From Silvibacterium acidisoli (GTDB taxonomy: Bacteria > Acidobacteriota > Terriglobia > Terriglobales > Acidobacteriaceae), in NCBI GenBank assembly GCA_022870745.1, contig CP085323.1, forward strand, positions 1,054,001-1,118,000: a DNA stretch of 64,000 nt. Direction: 5' to 3'. Numbering within the stretch: the first letter of the stretch is position 1; each line of letters begins with the position of its first letter. Shown in pieces: positions 16,150 to 24,800 of the stretch. Made by a program: the position numbers and the translations under genes. The notes under the pieces were generated by a model. The model was not told where the DNA came from, did not search any database, and saw nothing but the letters and a program-made list of their open reading frames with translations.

Positions 16150-17037
16150 CCCCACTCCTCATCACGCTGCCAGACAAAAGCCCGGCATGCATTGGCCGGA
16201 TCAGACTTCGCTGCGAGCAACAAAGCGCTATATACATAGCGACTTATGCAGATCTGCCACAAGCATTACGTTGTTCTGGGAAAACCACAGTTACAGTCGC
16301 ATCTCGTAAGAACCAATCTTTGCGCTGCATGGTGCGCTGGATCTTCGAGTACTTTTAAAGACGGCGAAAGTATGCACTCACTTTAAAGATTCGTCTAGTT
16401 AAAATCTGCTAGCACCCCACCATATACCGCAACGAACCTGAACTACATTCGCTCTGACCGGAGACCTCAATAAGTCAGATCGCGTCACCAATGCAACATC
16501 GAGCAATAAATCCGAGATACAAATACGGCTTAAAAGTAAATGCGTATCAATCGCTTGCGCATAGCAAAAGACATCCTGGTAGCTGAATAATTAGATAAAA
16601 ACGTTGCCCATAATGGATGCAACGCATGATTGCCGCAACAGTTATGCATTTTGAAGCGACACGTAAGTCATCTACCCAACTTACGACTCGCCTTCGCATT
16701 TTAAATTGAGAAGAATTCCGCAAAATAACTCAAAATTACTTGCAATATAGAATCAAGTCGTGTAATCCTGCTCCAGTTCTCGCAGCGTACGAAGAGATTC
16801 GCTAAGCAGAGATGATGTATTCAATCTCAATCATCGACATTGAGATTGTGTTTGGGTTATTGCTTCAACTCTTACTTCCTATCTTCACCCAAACACTTAT
16901 TTAACTCTTGGCAGTTCACTGGTATTTGCCAAAGGCCTGTAGGCGAGATCGTGCCTGGTGGCTGCGATCCGTCCTTCTCCGCACTTCGCCTGCCGGGAAG
17001 GATAAACACCGCTATGTCTGGCGGATATGGAGGACAC
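16150..17037. promoter_or_regulatory. 888-nt AT-rich divergent intergenic region
   Basis: This gene-free stretch separates the protease-peptide operon (minus) from the plus-strand giant-protein series. From about 16300 to 16900 it is much more AT-rich than the flanks. It should contain promoters for both directions. No long open frame here has a ribosome-binding site and family signal. One clear element, an inverted repeat, is at 16822-16848. Its length and base bias suggest extensive regulation or an acquired segment. Confidence 0.6.
16822..16848. repeat. Perfect 10-bp inverted repeat (candidate operator)
   Basis: CAATCTCAAT (16822-16831) and ATTGAGATTG (16839-16848) with a 7-nt spacer, about 190 nt upstream of the first gene of the plus-strand series. 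The geometry suits a dimeric regulator; a leader RNA hairpin is also possible. Confidence 0.55.
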
Positions 17038-17643
17038 ATGTCTAAAAAGTTTGCCGACCTTACCGAGGAACAAAAGCAGAAGTTCAACACGCAACTGGCG
17101 TCTTTCGGTATCTCACCGAAGGACGTTCCGGCAACCATCGTGGCTGATGGGAAGGTGCATATGCACCATGACCCGGAACTCGCCACGGTGAAGACCTTCA
17201 CCTGCCAGGTAAAGGATCTGGCGCAACTCAAGCGGCTTTGCGGGGTGCCCGATAAAGTCTTCCAGCAGCCCGGTTCGGATGCGCATATTCCCTACCCAGC
17301 GAAGTTCGCCGCCGACCGCGTCCGCCTGCTCGCCGGCGGCAAGAAGGAAGTTGCAGCCGCCGCGCTGACTGAAAGCGAACGCAAGCTGGTTGACTCCTCG
17401 ATGGTTTCCTACATGCTCGGCAACTCTTCCCGCGTCGCTCCTGAAAATGTGCAGGCAGTCAATGCTCTCAACTTTCCCATGACCATCAGTGTCGCTGCAG
17501 CACAGGATCTGGTCGTTTCGGGACCCTACCAAGTGACGCAATCTCTGGTATGCGGCACCATCACGATCGAGCCGAGCGGCTATCTCGAAATCATCGGCGA
17601 TGCGTCCATTCAGACGCAGGTTTTTACCGTGGAGGGTAGGTAA
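17038..17643 (+). CDS. Uncharacterised soluble protein, first gene of the giant-protein series
   Basis: A 201-residue protein. Start chosen as the ATG at 17038, 5 nt after a GGAGG box; longer frames run into AT-rich non-coding DNA. No signal peptide. Residues 1-60 are charged and helical (MSKKFADLTEEQKQKFNTQL); the C terminus (about 150-201) is beta-like and ends in a SGYLEIIGDASIQTQVFTVE segment that resembles the strand modules of the downstream Gly-rich proteins. It is followed 6 nt later by the first collagen-like gene. I do not recognise the family; a chaperone, anchor or first subunit of the assembly is possible. Confidence 0.65.
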   Translation: MSKKFADLTEEQKQKFNTQLASFGISPKDVPATIVADGKVHMHHDPELATVKTFTCQVKDLAQLKRLCGVPDKVFQQPGSDAHIPYPAKFAADRVRLLAGGKKEVAAAALTESERKLVDSSMVSYMLGNSSRVAPENVQAVNALNFPMTISVAAAQDLVVSGPYQVTQSLVCGTITIEPSGYLEIIGDASIQTQVFTVEGR

Positions 17644-17649
17644 GCACTT

Positions 17650-18351
17650 ATGAGCACTCACGCGAATCTGTGGGTTGGACTTGGCGCCGACGAAACTCCT
17701 GCTCTTTCAACGGTAGGAGTTGCAGGCACGGCAGGCACAAATGGCACAAACGGTACGGGAACGGGCGGGTCTGGCACCAACGGCTCCGCAGGCAGCCCCG
17801 GCAAGAACTCATGCGCCACCCAGGCAACGGCCGGGTCGGCCGGAGCAGAGGGCGCAGCGGGTGGTGACGGTTCCAACGGAGGAGCGGGGGGAGCGGCGTT
17901 GAACGTCAACCTGCAGGCCGGGGAAATCAGCGGCACCTTCATCGTCTACAACTCCGGCGGAAATGGCGGAAATGGCGGCAACGGCGGCACGGGGCAGACC
18001 GGAGGCACAGGAGGTTCAGGTGGCGCCGCAAACGGCAACTGCGCGCAGGCACCGGGCGGTAACGGCGGCACAGGCGGCAAGGGTGGAAGCGGTGGAAGTG
18101 GCGCGAACGGCGGCAATGGAGCCATCGTCAATGTCACTTATTCCAGCCTCGCGTCCGGAGCACAACTTGTAGCCAAGGTGCCTCTAAGCGCCGGAGGCTC
18201 AACCGGCTCGGGCGGGACAGGCGGCACCGGTGGTGCCGGAGGAGCCGGGAACCCAAACGGGCAGCAAGGTGCGTCTGGAGGACCCGGCGCGAACGGCACC
18301 ACGACCGGCAATGCGGGTGCCGCTGGCACGGTCAACTTCAACCTTGGCTAA
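17650..18351 (+). CDS. Collagen-like Gly/Asn-rich protein 1
   Basis: A 233-residue protein, ATG at 17650. More than a third of its residues are Gly, in blocks such as GGNGGNGGNGGTG, with Ala, Ser, Thr and Asn. The blocks are broken by two strand-like modules: one near residue 90 (GEISGTFIVYNSGG) and one near 160 (IVNVTYSSLASGAQLV). No signal peptide, no Lys-rich or Pro-hydroxylation repeat as in true collagen, and no PE or PPE domain. Related modules occur in the next two genes. A polyglycine-II type structural role outside the cell is possible, but no export route is seen. A hairpin follows the stop codon. Confidence 0.75.
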   Translation: MSTHANLWVGLGADETPALSTVGVAGTAGTNGTNGTGTGGSGTNGSAGSPGKNSCATQATAGSAGAEGAAGGDGSNGGAGGAALNVNLQAGEISGTFIVYNSGGNGGNGGNGGTGQTGGTGGSGGAANGNCAQAPGGNGGTGGKGGSGGSGANGGNGAIVNVTYSSLASGAQLVAKVPLSAGGSTGSGGTGGTGGAGGAGNPNGQQGASGGPGANGTTTGNAGAAGTVNFNLG

Positions 18352-18354
18352 TCC

Positions 18355-18391
18355 GGCTCAACGGGAAGGTATCTTTGCTTTCCGTTGAACC
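18355..18391 (+). terminator. Intercistronic hairpin after Gly-rich gene 1
   Basis: GGCTCAACGGGAAG (18355-18368) pairs with CTTTCCGTTGAACC (18378-18391) with one mismatch and one G-U pair; 9-nt loop. It starts 3 nt after the stop codon. There is no T-run after it, so RNA stabilisation or partial termination is more likely than full termination. Confidence 0.5.
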
Positions 18392-18435
18392 GCTTCTGCG
18401 AACGGCAGAACAGCATCGCTGCCGAGGAGAGTCAT

Positions 18436-19170
18436 ATGTCTGCTTCGATCAATCCAGCAATTGTCTCCAATGGAGTCGCGGGCATAGCCGGCAAGACAGG
18501 ATCAGCCGGAAATGCCGGCCAGAATGGCACTGCGGGCAAAGATGGCACAGGCGAGCGCGGCGCCTGGGGGAAATGGAAATGCACCTGCTCTGGCAACGGA
18601 GGAGCAGGTGGCGTAGGCACCTCCGGGAACACTGGCTCTGCGGGAACGGACGGCTATTCAGCTCCGAACTTAGGACTTACTTACTCCGAACTGAACGGAA
18701 ACCTTTACATCCAGAGCACATCTGGTGATGGCGGCGATGGTGGAACAGGCGGAGCAGGAGGAACTGGAGGCATGGGCGGTAATGCCGGACAAAATCCGGT
18801 TCCGCAATGTCTTGGAACAGGCAATTTCTGTCCTTATCCAGCCATTGGCGGGAATGGTGGCAACGGCGGCAATGGTGGTCCGGGTGCTAATGGTGGCGTG
18901 GGTGCACTGGGAGGCGCGATCTATGTTGGAGGTCCCACACCTGCGGCTCCTCTGAACCTGACCATGGGCTCTATCGGCGGAGCCGGCGGAGCAGGAGGCG
19001 ATGGCGGCGCGGGGGGCAATGGCGGCGCGGGCGGCCTGAACGAGAAAGTGGATCAAGACGATCCGGACACTTATGCCCAGAGCGGTAATCCCGGCGCAAC
19101 GGGAGCACCTGGAAACGCCGGCAATGCAGGCAATAACGGTTCCACGACCTATTACCAGAACCAGGCGTAA
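18436..19170 (+). CDS. Collagen-like Gly/Asn-rich protein 2
   Basis: A 244-residue paralogue of the preceding protein; start ATG at 18436 after GAGGAG. Gly-rich blocks (GGNGGNGGNGGPG and similar) alternate with strand-like modules: LTYSELNGNLYIQSTSG near residue 80 and LNLTMGSIGG near 175. It has paired Cys (CTC near residue 51; two more near 120-130) that could form disulfides. No signal peptide. Its function probably mirrors that of Gly-rich protein 1: a filament or scaffold component of the same assembly (inference). Confidence 0.72.
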   Translation: MSASINPAIVSNGVAGIAGKTGSAGNAGQNGTAGKDGTGERGAWGKWKCTCSGNGGAGGVGTSGNTGSAGTDGYSAPNLGLTYSELNGNLYIQSTSGDGGDGGTGGAGGTGGMGGNAGQNPVPQCLGTGNFCPYPAIGGNGGNGGNGGPGANGGVGALGGAIYVGGPTPAAPLNLTMGSIGGAGGAGGDGGAGGNGGAGGLNEKVDQDDPDTYAQSGNPGATGAPGNAGNAGNNGSTTYYQNQA

Positions 19171-19178
19171 GGTGCGTG

Positions 19179-21773
19179 ATGACACAGAGCAATGCGACTC
19201 CTGCTGCCGCCTTCAGCGCACTCGACGCCACATCACTGTTCTCGCTGGCCACAGTTGTGAATTACCCGATGGGAAAGGCTCCGGTCATCGATCCTTTCCA
19301 ATTGGTCGGAGTGATGCAGCCCACGCAATACACGGCAACAGCGCAGGGGCTGGTCGGGTTTGGAACACTGCTTTCTACGGGGGCGACAGTAGCGGTCGCG
19401 GTGATGGGCTGGCAATGGGCCAGCTTTCTCGCCAAGTACAGCGATTCCTTGCACGTACTTTCCTCTTTGATGTTCACGTATCCCAATATGCCTGCGCAGC
19501 CGCCGCCATCCTTCGACTACGGCTACAGCCTGCAGTACAACCTGTTCCGTCAATCGTTGTGGAAGCTGATTCAAACCACGAAGAGTACGGTCCTGCAATT
19601 CAAGACCGTGATGCCGTTGGTTACGATAGGATACGGGCCGTCGGCTCCGCTGGCGCAACTGGCGGCACTCGACCTGCAACCGGGCAACAGCTACACGCCA
19701 CCCGGTGGCTCGAAAATCACCTCGCCCATCACATCCGTCGGGTGCTATGCGTATTCGTGTCCGGCAGCAGGCGATGCCGCCTTTGCAAGCAGCTTTAACC
19801 AGTGCGTTCCGGCGGCATATTCCGTCAATCTGAGCACCAGCAGCAACAATCCTGTCGATGTTTACCCGACGGTCTCCGGGCCAGCCTCTGCCGGCTATAC
19901 GGCAGCAGGACAGGCGCAAGGGCTCTCTGCGGTGGTGCCTGAGCCGGTGTGTCCCTGGCTCGAACGCGAGTGGTACAACTACGGAAATTCTCTCAATGCC
20001 GCGGAAGCAGTCGAAGCCGGTGAATCCGTGCCTACGATCCCAGGACAGCAGCCGGGCGTCGATACAGGCAACATCGTTCCAGCCGCACCAGCTGGATACG
20101 ATGTCAATCTTGCCTATAACTTCACATTGTTGTGCTCGGCGGTCTACTCGCTTTACGAGCACCCGGCCGATGCTCTGAACCTGCCGGATCCCTACTCCCT
20201 GGTGCAGAGTTTCGCAGACAGCAGCGGCGACCTCTGGGCTGCGATGTTCACAGCTCCGGGCATGCTGGTGGTAGCGTTTCGCGGCCCGGACACGTGGGCT
20301 GAGACAAACTCGATCTTCGGCGATCCAACCCTTTCGTTCGACAACCCGAGCGGCGTTCTCAACAGCTACCTCACGCTCTTCCAGCAGTTGCAGCCGGCGA
20401 TATGGGATGCGCTCAACAGTGTTGGCATCTCGGCGCAAACCATCTATCTCACCGGTCATTGCGGTGGTGGATGCCTGGCCTCGCTTGCGCTGTACACACT
20501 GATAAAGAATCCCCTGCCAGGACTTACGGTAGGCCCGCTCTACACGTATGGCGCACCGCCGGTCGGCAATTCAGGCTTCGCGACTACGTTTAACGCTGCC
20601 TGTGCCACACAAAGCTTTCAGATCGCGCGGCCCAAAGACATCTTCCCCAAACTGTTTTCTACAACGCTGAGGACAACGGGCACAACGATCCAGCTGAATG
20701 GCGGTTTGGCGGACACGCGCAATTGCTTCAGCTACCACGACATTGCTGTTTACGCTGCGCTGCTCGATCCCGAATCTTCAAGCCTGAAAGTTCCCATGGA
20801 ACTGTCGGCATCAGGAGCCGAGCAAAGTTATCGGCAGAAATTGAAGGCCACGCAGCTTTCCTACCAAAGTGACGTGCACAAATGCGTCCTCAACACCAAC
20901 GAGAATCGCGGGCAAATTATTCTCTCCTGGGACAAAGGCCGCTCCTGGCTGCCCGCAACACAATATGACGGCGACGGAGTTGCGCACCTTGGCCTGCAGG
21001 ACGTCCTGATTCAGGCAGGACATGAGTTGCGTATCGAAGCTCCGCACCAGCAAAAGATCCACGTCGCGGCGCGTTCGATCCTCATGGGACCTGGATCAAA
21101 ACTCACGATCAACACCGGCTGCAAACTGGCGGCCGGCGAACTCCGCGCGGTCCCCAACAGCAGTTCCGCACAACCTCCGACCATCCTGGTGGTCGGACCC
21201 GATGGCACGAACGGCGCGCCAGGTTTTACCGGGTCAAACGGCTCGCCTGGCGGCCAGGGTATGGCGGGCGGGACAGGTTGCGCAGGCAGCAACGGCGGAT
21301 ATGGCGCGAATGGTGGAGCATGCCCGGATACACAATTCTCCTTCCACACCTTGAGCGGAACCATCTCGGTCGTGTGCCACGGCGGCGCAGGCGGTAGTGG
21401 GGGCGCAGGAGGAAATGGTGGTGCAGGTGGGACGGGTGGCTGGCTCGATGGCGGACGCATGGCTCCGGGAGGAAGTGGCGGCTGCGGTGGCAATGGAGGA
21501 CTCGGCGGTAACGGCGGGGCAGGCGGTACCGTCACGATCTCTTACGTCGAAATGGAGCCGGGCACCATCCTCAATATCGATACGACTCCTGCTCCAGGTG
21601 GATCGGGCGGAGCCGGTGGCGCAGGCGGTAACGGCGGGTATGGTGGGCCGCCTGGACTCAACGGTACTCCCGGCACTTCCGGACAGCCCGGCGCGCCCGG
21701 GACAGACAGCAAGGTCGTCATGATTCAACAGGCACAGGATTCAACATCGTCAAGAGCGTCTTCGCCGGGTTAG
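19179..21773 (+). CDS. Lipase class 3-like alpha/beta hydrolase with Cys nucleophile and Gly-rich tail
   Basis: An 864-residue protein; ATG at 19179 preferred over GTG at 19176. Residues about 300-535 are an alpha/beta hydrolase like fungal-type lipase 3: MLVVAFRGPDTW, then the elbow TGHCGGGCLASLAL, TYGAPPVGN, RPKDIFP and YHDIAVY. The usual elbow is GHSLGG; here the nucleophile position is Cys428, with Asp487 and His520 as the remaining triad. Residues about 570-680 are beta-rich, and 680-850 are a Gly-rich tail with two modules (SGTISVVCHGG and VTISYVEMEPGTIL) that match Gly-rich protein 1. N-terminal 300 residues unrecognised. No signal peptide. It could be an acyl hydrolase or transferase fused to the scaffold type of its neighbours. 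Confidence 0.75.
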   Translation: MTQSNATPAAAFSALDATSLFSLATVVNYPMGKAPVIDPFQLVGVMQPTQYTATAQGLVGFGTLLSTGATVAVAVMGWQWASFLAKYSDSLHVLSSLMFTYPNMPAQPPPSFDYGYSLQYNLFRQSLWKLIQTTKSTVLQFKTVMPLVTIGYGPSAPLAQLAALDLQPGNSYTPPGGSKITSPITSVGCYAYSCPAAGDAAFASSFNQCVPAAYSVNLSTSSNNPVDVYPTVSGPASAGYTAAGQAQGLSAVVPEPVCPWLEREWYNYGNSLNAAEAVEAGESVPTIPGQQPGVDTGNIVPAAPAGYDVNLAYNFTLLCSAVYSLYEHPADALNLPDPYSLVQSFADSSGDLWAAMFTAPGMLVVAFRGPDTWAETNSIFGDPTLSFDNPSGVLNSYLTLFQQLQPAIWDALNSVGISAQTIYLTGHCGGGCLASLALYTLIKNPLPGLTVGPLYTYGAPPVGNSGFATTFNAACATQSFQIARPKDIFPKLFSTTLRTTGTTIQLNGGLADTRNCFSYHDIAVYAALLDPESSSLKVPMELSASGAEQSYRQKLKATQLSYQSDVHKCVLNTNENRGQIILSWDKGRSWLPATQYDGDGVAHLGLQDVLIQAGHELRIEAPHQQKIHVAARSILMGPGSKLTINTGCKLAAGELRAVPNSSSAQPPTILVVGPDGTNGAPGFTGSNGSPGGQGMAGGTGCAGSNGGYGANGGACPDTQFSFHTLSGTISVVCHGGAGGSGGAGGNGGAGGTGGWLDGGRMAPGGSGGCGGNGGLGGNGGAGGTVTISYVEMEPGTILNIDTTPAPGGSGGAGGAGGNGGYGGPPGLNGTPGTSGQPGAPGTDSKVVMIQQAQDSTSSRASSPG

Positions 21774-21859
21774 CAGCGTAGACCAACAGCAGCTTCACGC
21801 CATGCAGCGATCGCAGTGCGTGCGTTCTTTCGAGAAACGCAACCGAAGGTGGACTGACT

Positions 21860-24800
21860 ATGGGTACGCAAACCATTCGATACGCCGACATCGGCGCCGG
21901 AGACAATTCTCCGATCGAGATCAGCGGACTCGATCCTACGGTGGCCAAGCTGGGACTGGCCGTCGGGCTCCTTCAGCCTGGTGAGGGTGTCGATACCTAT
22001 TTGCTCAATACAGCCTGGTTCGCCGATCCGCTTGGCGCCACGCAGCTGTCCCTCACCACAAACGGTCCGCAACTCGCCGATCTGATCGCGGCCTTGCTGG
22101 GCAGCCTGGGAGGCACAGCTCTGGGCATTCCGCTCGAGAACACGCGCAATCTCGGCACCTGGTACCCGATCCTCAATCCATCCACCGGACAGCCCACCGG
22201 CCTGTATCTTGTCTCGCAGACTACCGGTGCCCTTTCAATCTTCAGCCTTGGCATCAACTACAACTGGCCTCTCGGAGACACCTTCGCCATTCGTGCCTGG
22301 GGGTTGCTGCCCATCCTTCAGGTTGGAAATGCCTCTTACGAACTCATCATCGGGCAGGATAGTGCTCCGCTCACTGTCGGCATTGAGACAGCTTCTTCTA
22401 CTCCATTGATCAACGCATATGGGCTGCAGCTTGCGGGAATGCGTTTAACCGGAAGCCTGGCATTACTGCCTGATGCTTCGGCATCCATCTCGCTTGAGGC
22501 CGTGGGTCTGCAGCTCCCGGGCGAGAGCGAACCGAAGGACCGCTCTCTGTCCGACCTGGAACAACTCACGGGCACGCAGATTCTGGCCACGGTCTCCACG
22601 ATCTTTGTGGCAGCCATGTCGGACGCGTTGGGTACGCCCGATAACCCTCAGCTCGGCTACGTGCTGCCTGTGCTCGGAATGTCGCCTGTACTGCCGCAGG
22701 CGGTCCAGACGCTCTTTCCCGATGCGGTCATGCCGTTGCTGCGCTGGGACGAGATGATCACCGCGGCAATCAACGGTGGTAATCCGGCGCAACCCTTTAA
22801 AAACTGGTTTAGCGCACTACTCTCAACTCCGGATGTTATGGGAGCATGGCTCGCGTCCATCCAGGGGCTCGAAGGTTTAACGCCGAGCGCGGCAACTGGG
22901 TCGGGAACACGCGAGAATCCCTGGAACATCGCAATTCTGAGCAATTCCGTTGGCGCATTGTCTTTCCAGTTCGCCACCCTTGTGAACAAGGATGGCTCGC
23001 GAACGTTTTATCCGGGTCTGGCGTTTCGCTCCTCCAAGGTACAGCTCGGGACATCGCAGGCGGCACTCCAGATGGCTGCCGATCTGGAGCTCGCGCAGTT
23101 CAATCTGTCGCTGGGCGGAGTAAGCGGCGATCCCACCAACCTTGCCTTCGCATCGACCATGATGCTGGTTGGGTTCGGAGAGACGAGCGGCGTCAACAAT
23201 CCACTGTTTTCAGGATCCATCGCCGGGCAGCAATACACCTTTGGCTCCCTCGTTGCCGGACTGCGCATTGGCTACGCGAACGGTCAGCTGAATGTCGTTC
23301 CCTCATTCACATTGACCGGCCTCGATACGCCCGCCGGAACATTTCTCGCACTCGATCTGCTGCAGCCCATGAAGGTCCTGCAGGAAACCCAGACCGTGGT
23401 GGCAGGCCTGATCAACAGCGCGTTGCAACAGATGTTCGGCATCACGGCCGATTCAGCTGGCACCCCATCTTATGCGCTTGCCGCACTGCTGGGCGTGGTG
23501 CCACCGGGTGTGGGAACGGGCAACACCTGGCCTGCGAATCTCGATCCGCCACTGAGCGCTACGCAGCTATTCAACTCGGTGCAAAATCCCGTGCAGGCCA
23601 TGGCGACGTACTACTACAACATCGTCAACTCGACGGCCACGATCGGCAGCCAGGCTCCTTTCTTTTACATGCTGCGCGAGATGGCAACGCTGCTGCAGGC
23701 TCTCACGCAAGTCGCGACGCCGTCAGTAACTGGAACCGGTTCGCCACTCGATCCATGGAAGGCTTCGCTGACCGATCCGGGCACTCTGGTCGCGGACGTG
23801 ATTGCCTACACCGCACCTCAGCCAAACGGAGCGGACCGATTGGTTCTTGGCATCGACCTTGGACTGCAGCTCGTGCCCACGGCCGGTCTCAACGTCAATC
23901 TCATCCTGTCCCTCGAATTGCTGGCGCTGGATCTCTCGCTGGCTAACGGCGCGGTCAGTTGTGCGCCGCAAATTCTTCCCGGTCTTGGCCTCTCGCTTTC
24001 GCTGCCTGACGGCTATACCTCGCCCGCCGTATGCGGCACATCCATCTCCGTGAGCGCGAGCAGCGCGCAGATGGGTTGGAGTCCCTACAGCGGATGGTCA
24101 TGGTCGATGGAGGTTGGGCAGCCTGCGCTCATCTCCGGAGGCCACAGCTACCCTGTCGGCCAGAACATGGTCTACACGCAGGGACAAAGCCTTGAAGATC
24201 TGGTGTTGCAACAGGCCGCGACCTTCGGACAGATCCTGGTCGGCGTGCTCGGACTGGCGACAATGCAGGCCAACGATCGCGCAGGACTCGCCTTCGCGGG
24301 CATTCTCGGCCTCTTACCGAACCTCGGCCCGTTGATGCCTGAGGGGCTTACCTGGCCCGGCAGCATGCCGACGCTGACGGTCACCAGTTTCAACGATCCA
24401 TTTCAGATTCTGCGCACGCAGCTCGTGGGCATCTTCAGCACGCCGGCAAATCTGCAAGCGGCGCTGCAGCTGCTCGCCTGGGCCTCATCGAACTCGGCAA
24501 CGGTGCCTGCAATTCCCGGCTCGGGTACGCTCGAAGATCCTTTCCACGTGCCACTTGGCCTGCCGGCCAACATTGGCATGGCCATCTGGTCGGATGGGAC
24601 CGCAGGCACAGCGGGCATCGGGCTTGATAACTACGGCGTGCTCAATGTCTCGAGCTCCGTGCAATGCACCAGCAGCATCGTTGTCCGCCTGCTCAACGTA
24701 ACCCTGTCAACCGGCGCGCCGGTTGTTGTTGCGGGCGTTCCCGGTCTTAGCGTCACCTGCAAAATGGCCAACCCTGGCGGCCAACTCCTGCCACCGACGG

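Noticed and set aside
17650-19170. Possible CRISPR or tandem DNA repeat
   Set aside because: The repetition follows codons for Gly-Gly-Asn/Thr and has no spacers; it is low-complexity coding sequence.
17650-19170. PE-PGRS relation of the Gly-rich proteins
   Set aside because: Only the GGxGG composition is shared; there is no PE domain and the modules differ.
19233-20459. 408-codon open frame on the minus strand
   Set aside because: Antisense shadow of the lipase-like gene; composition is Arg-rich and it has no start context.
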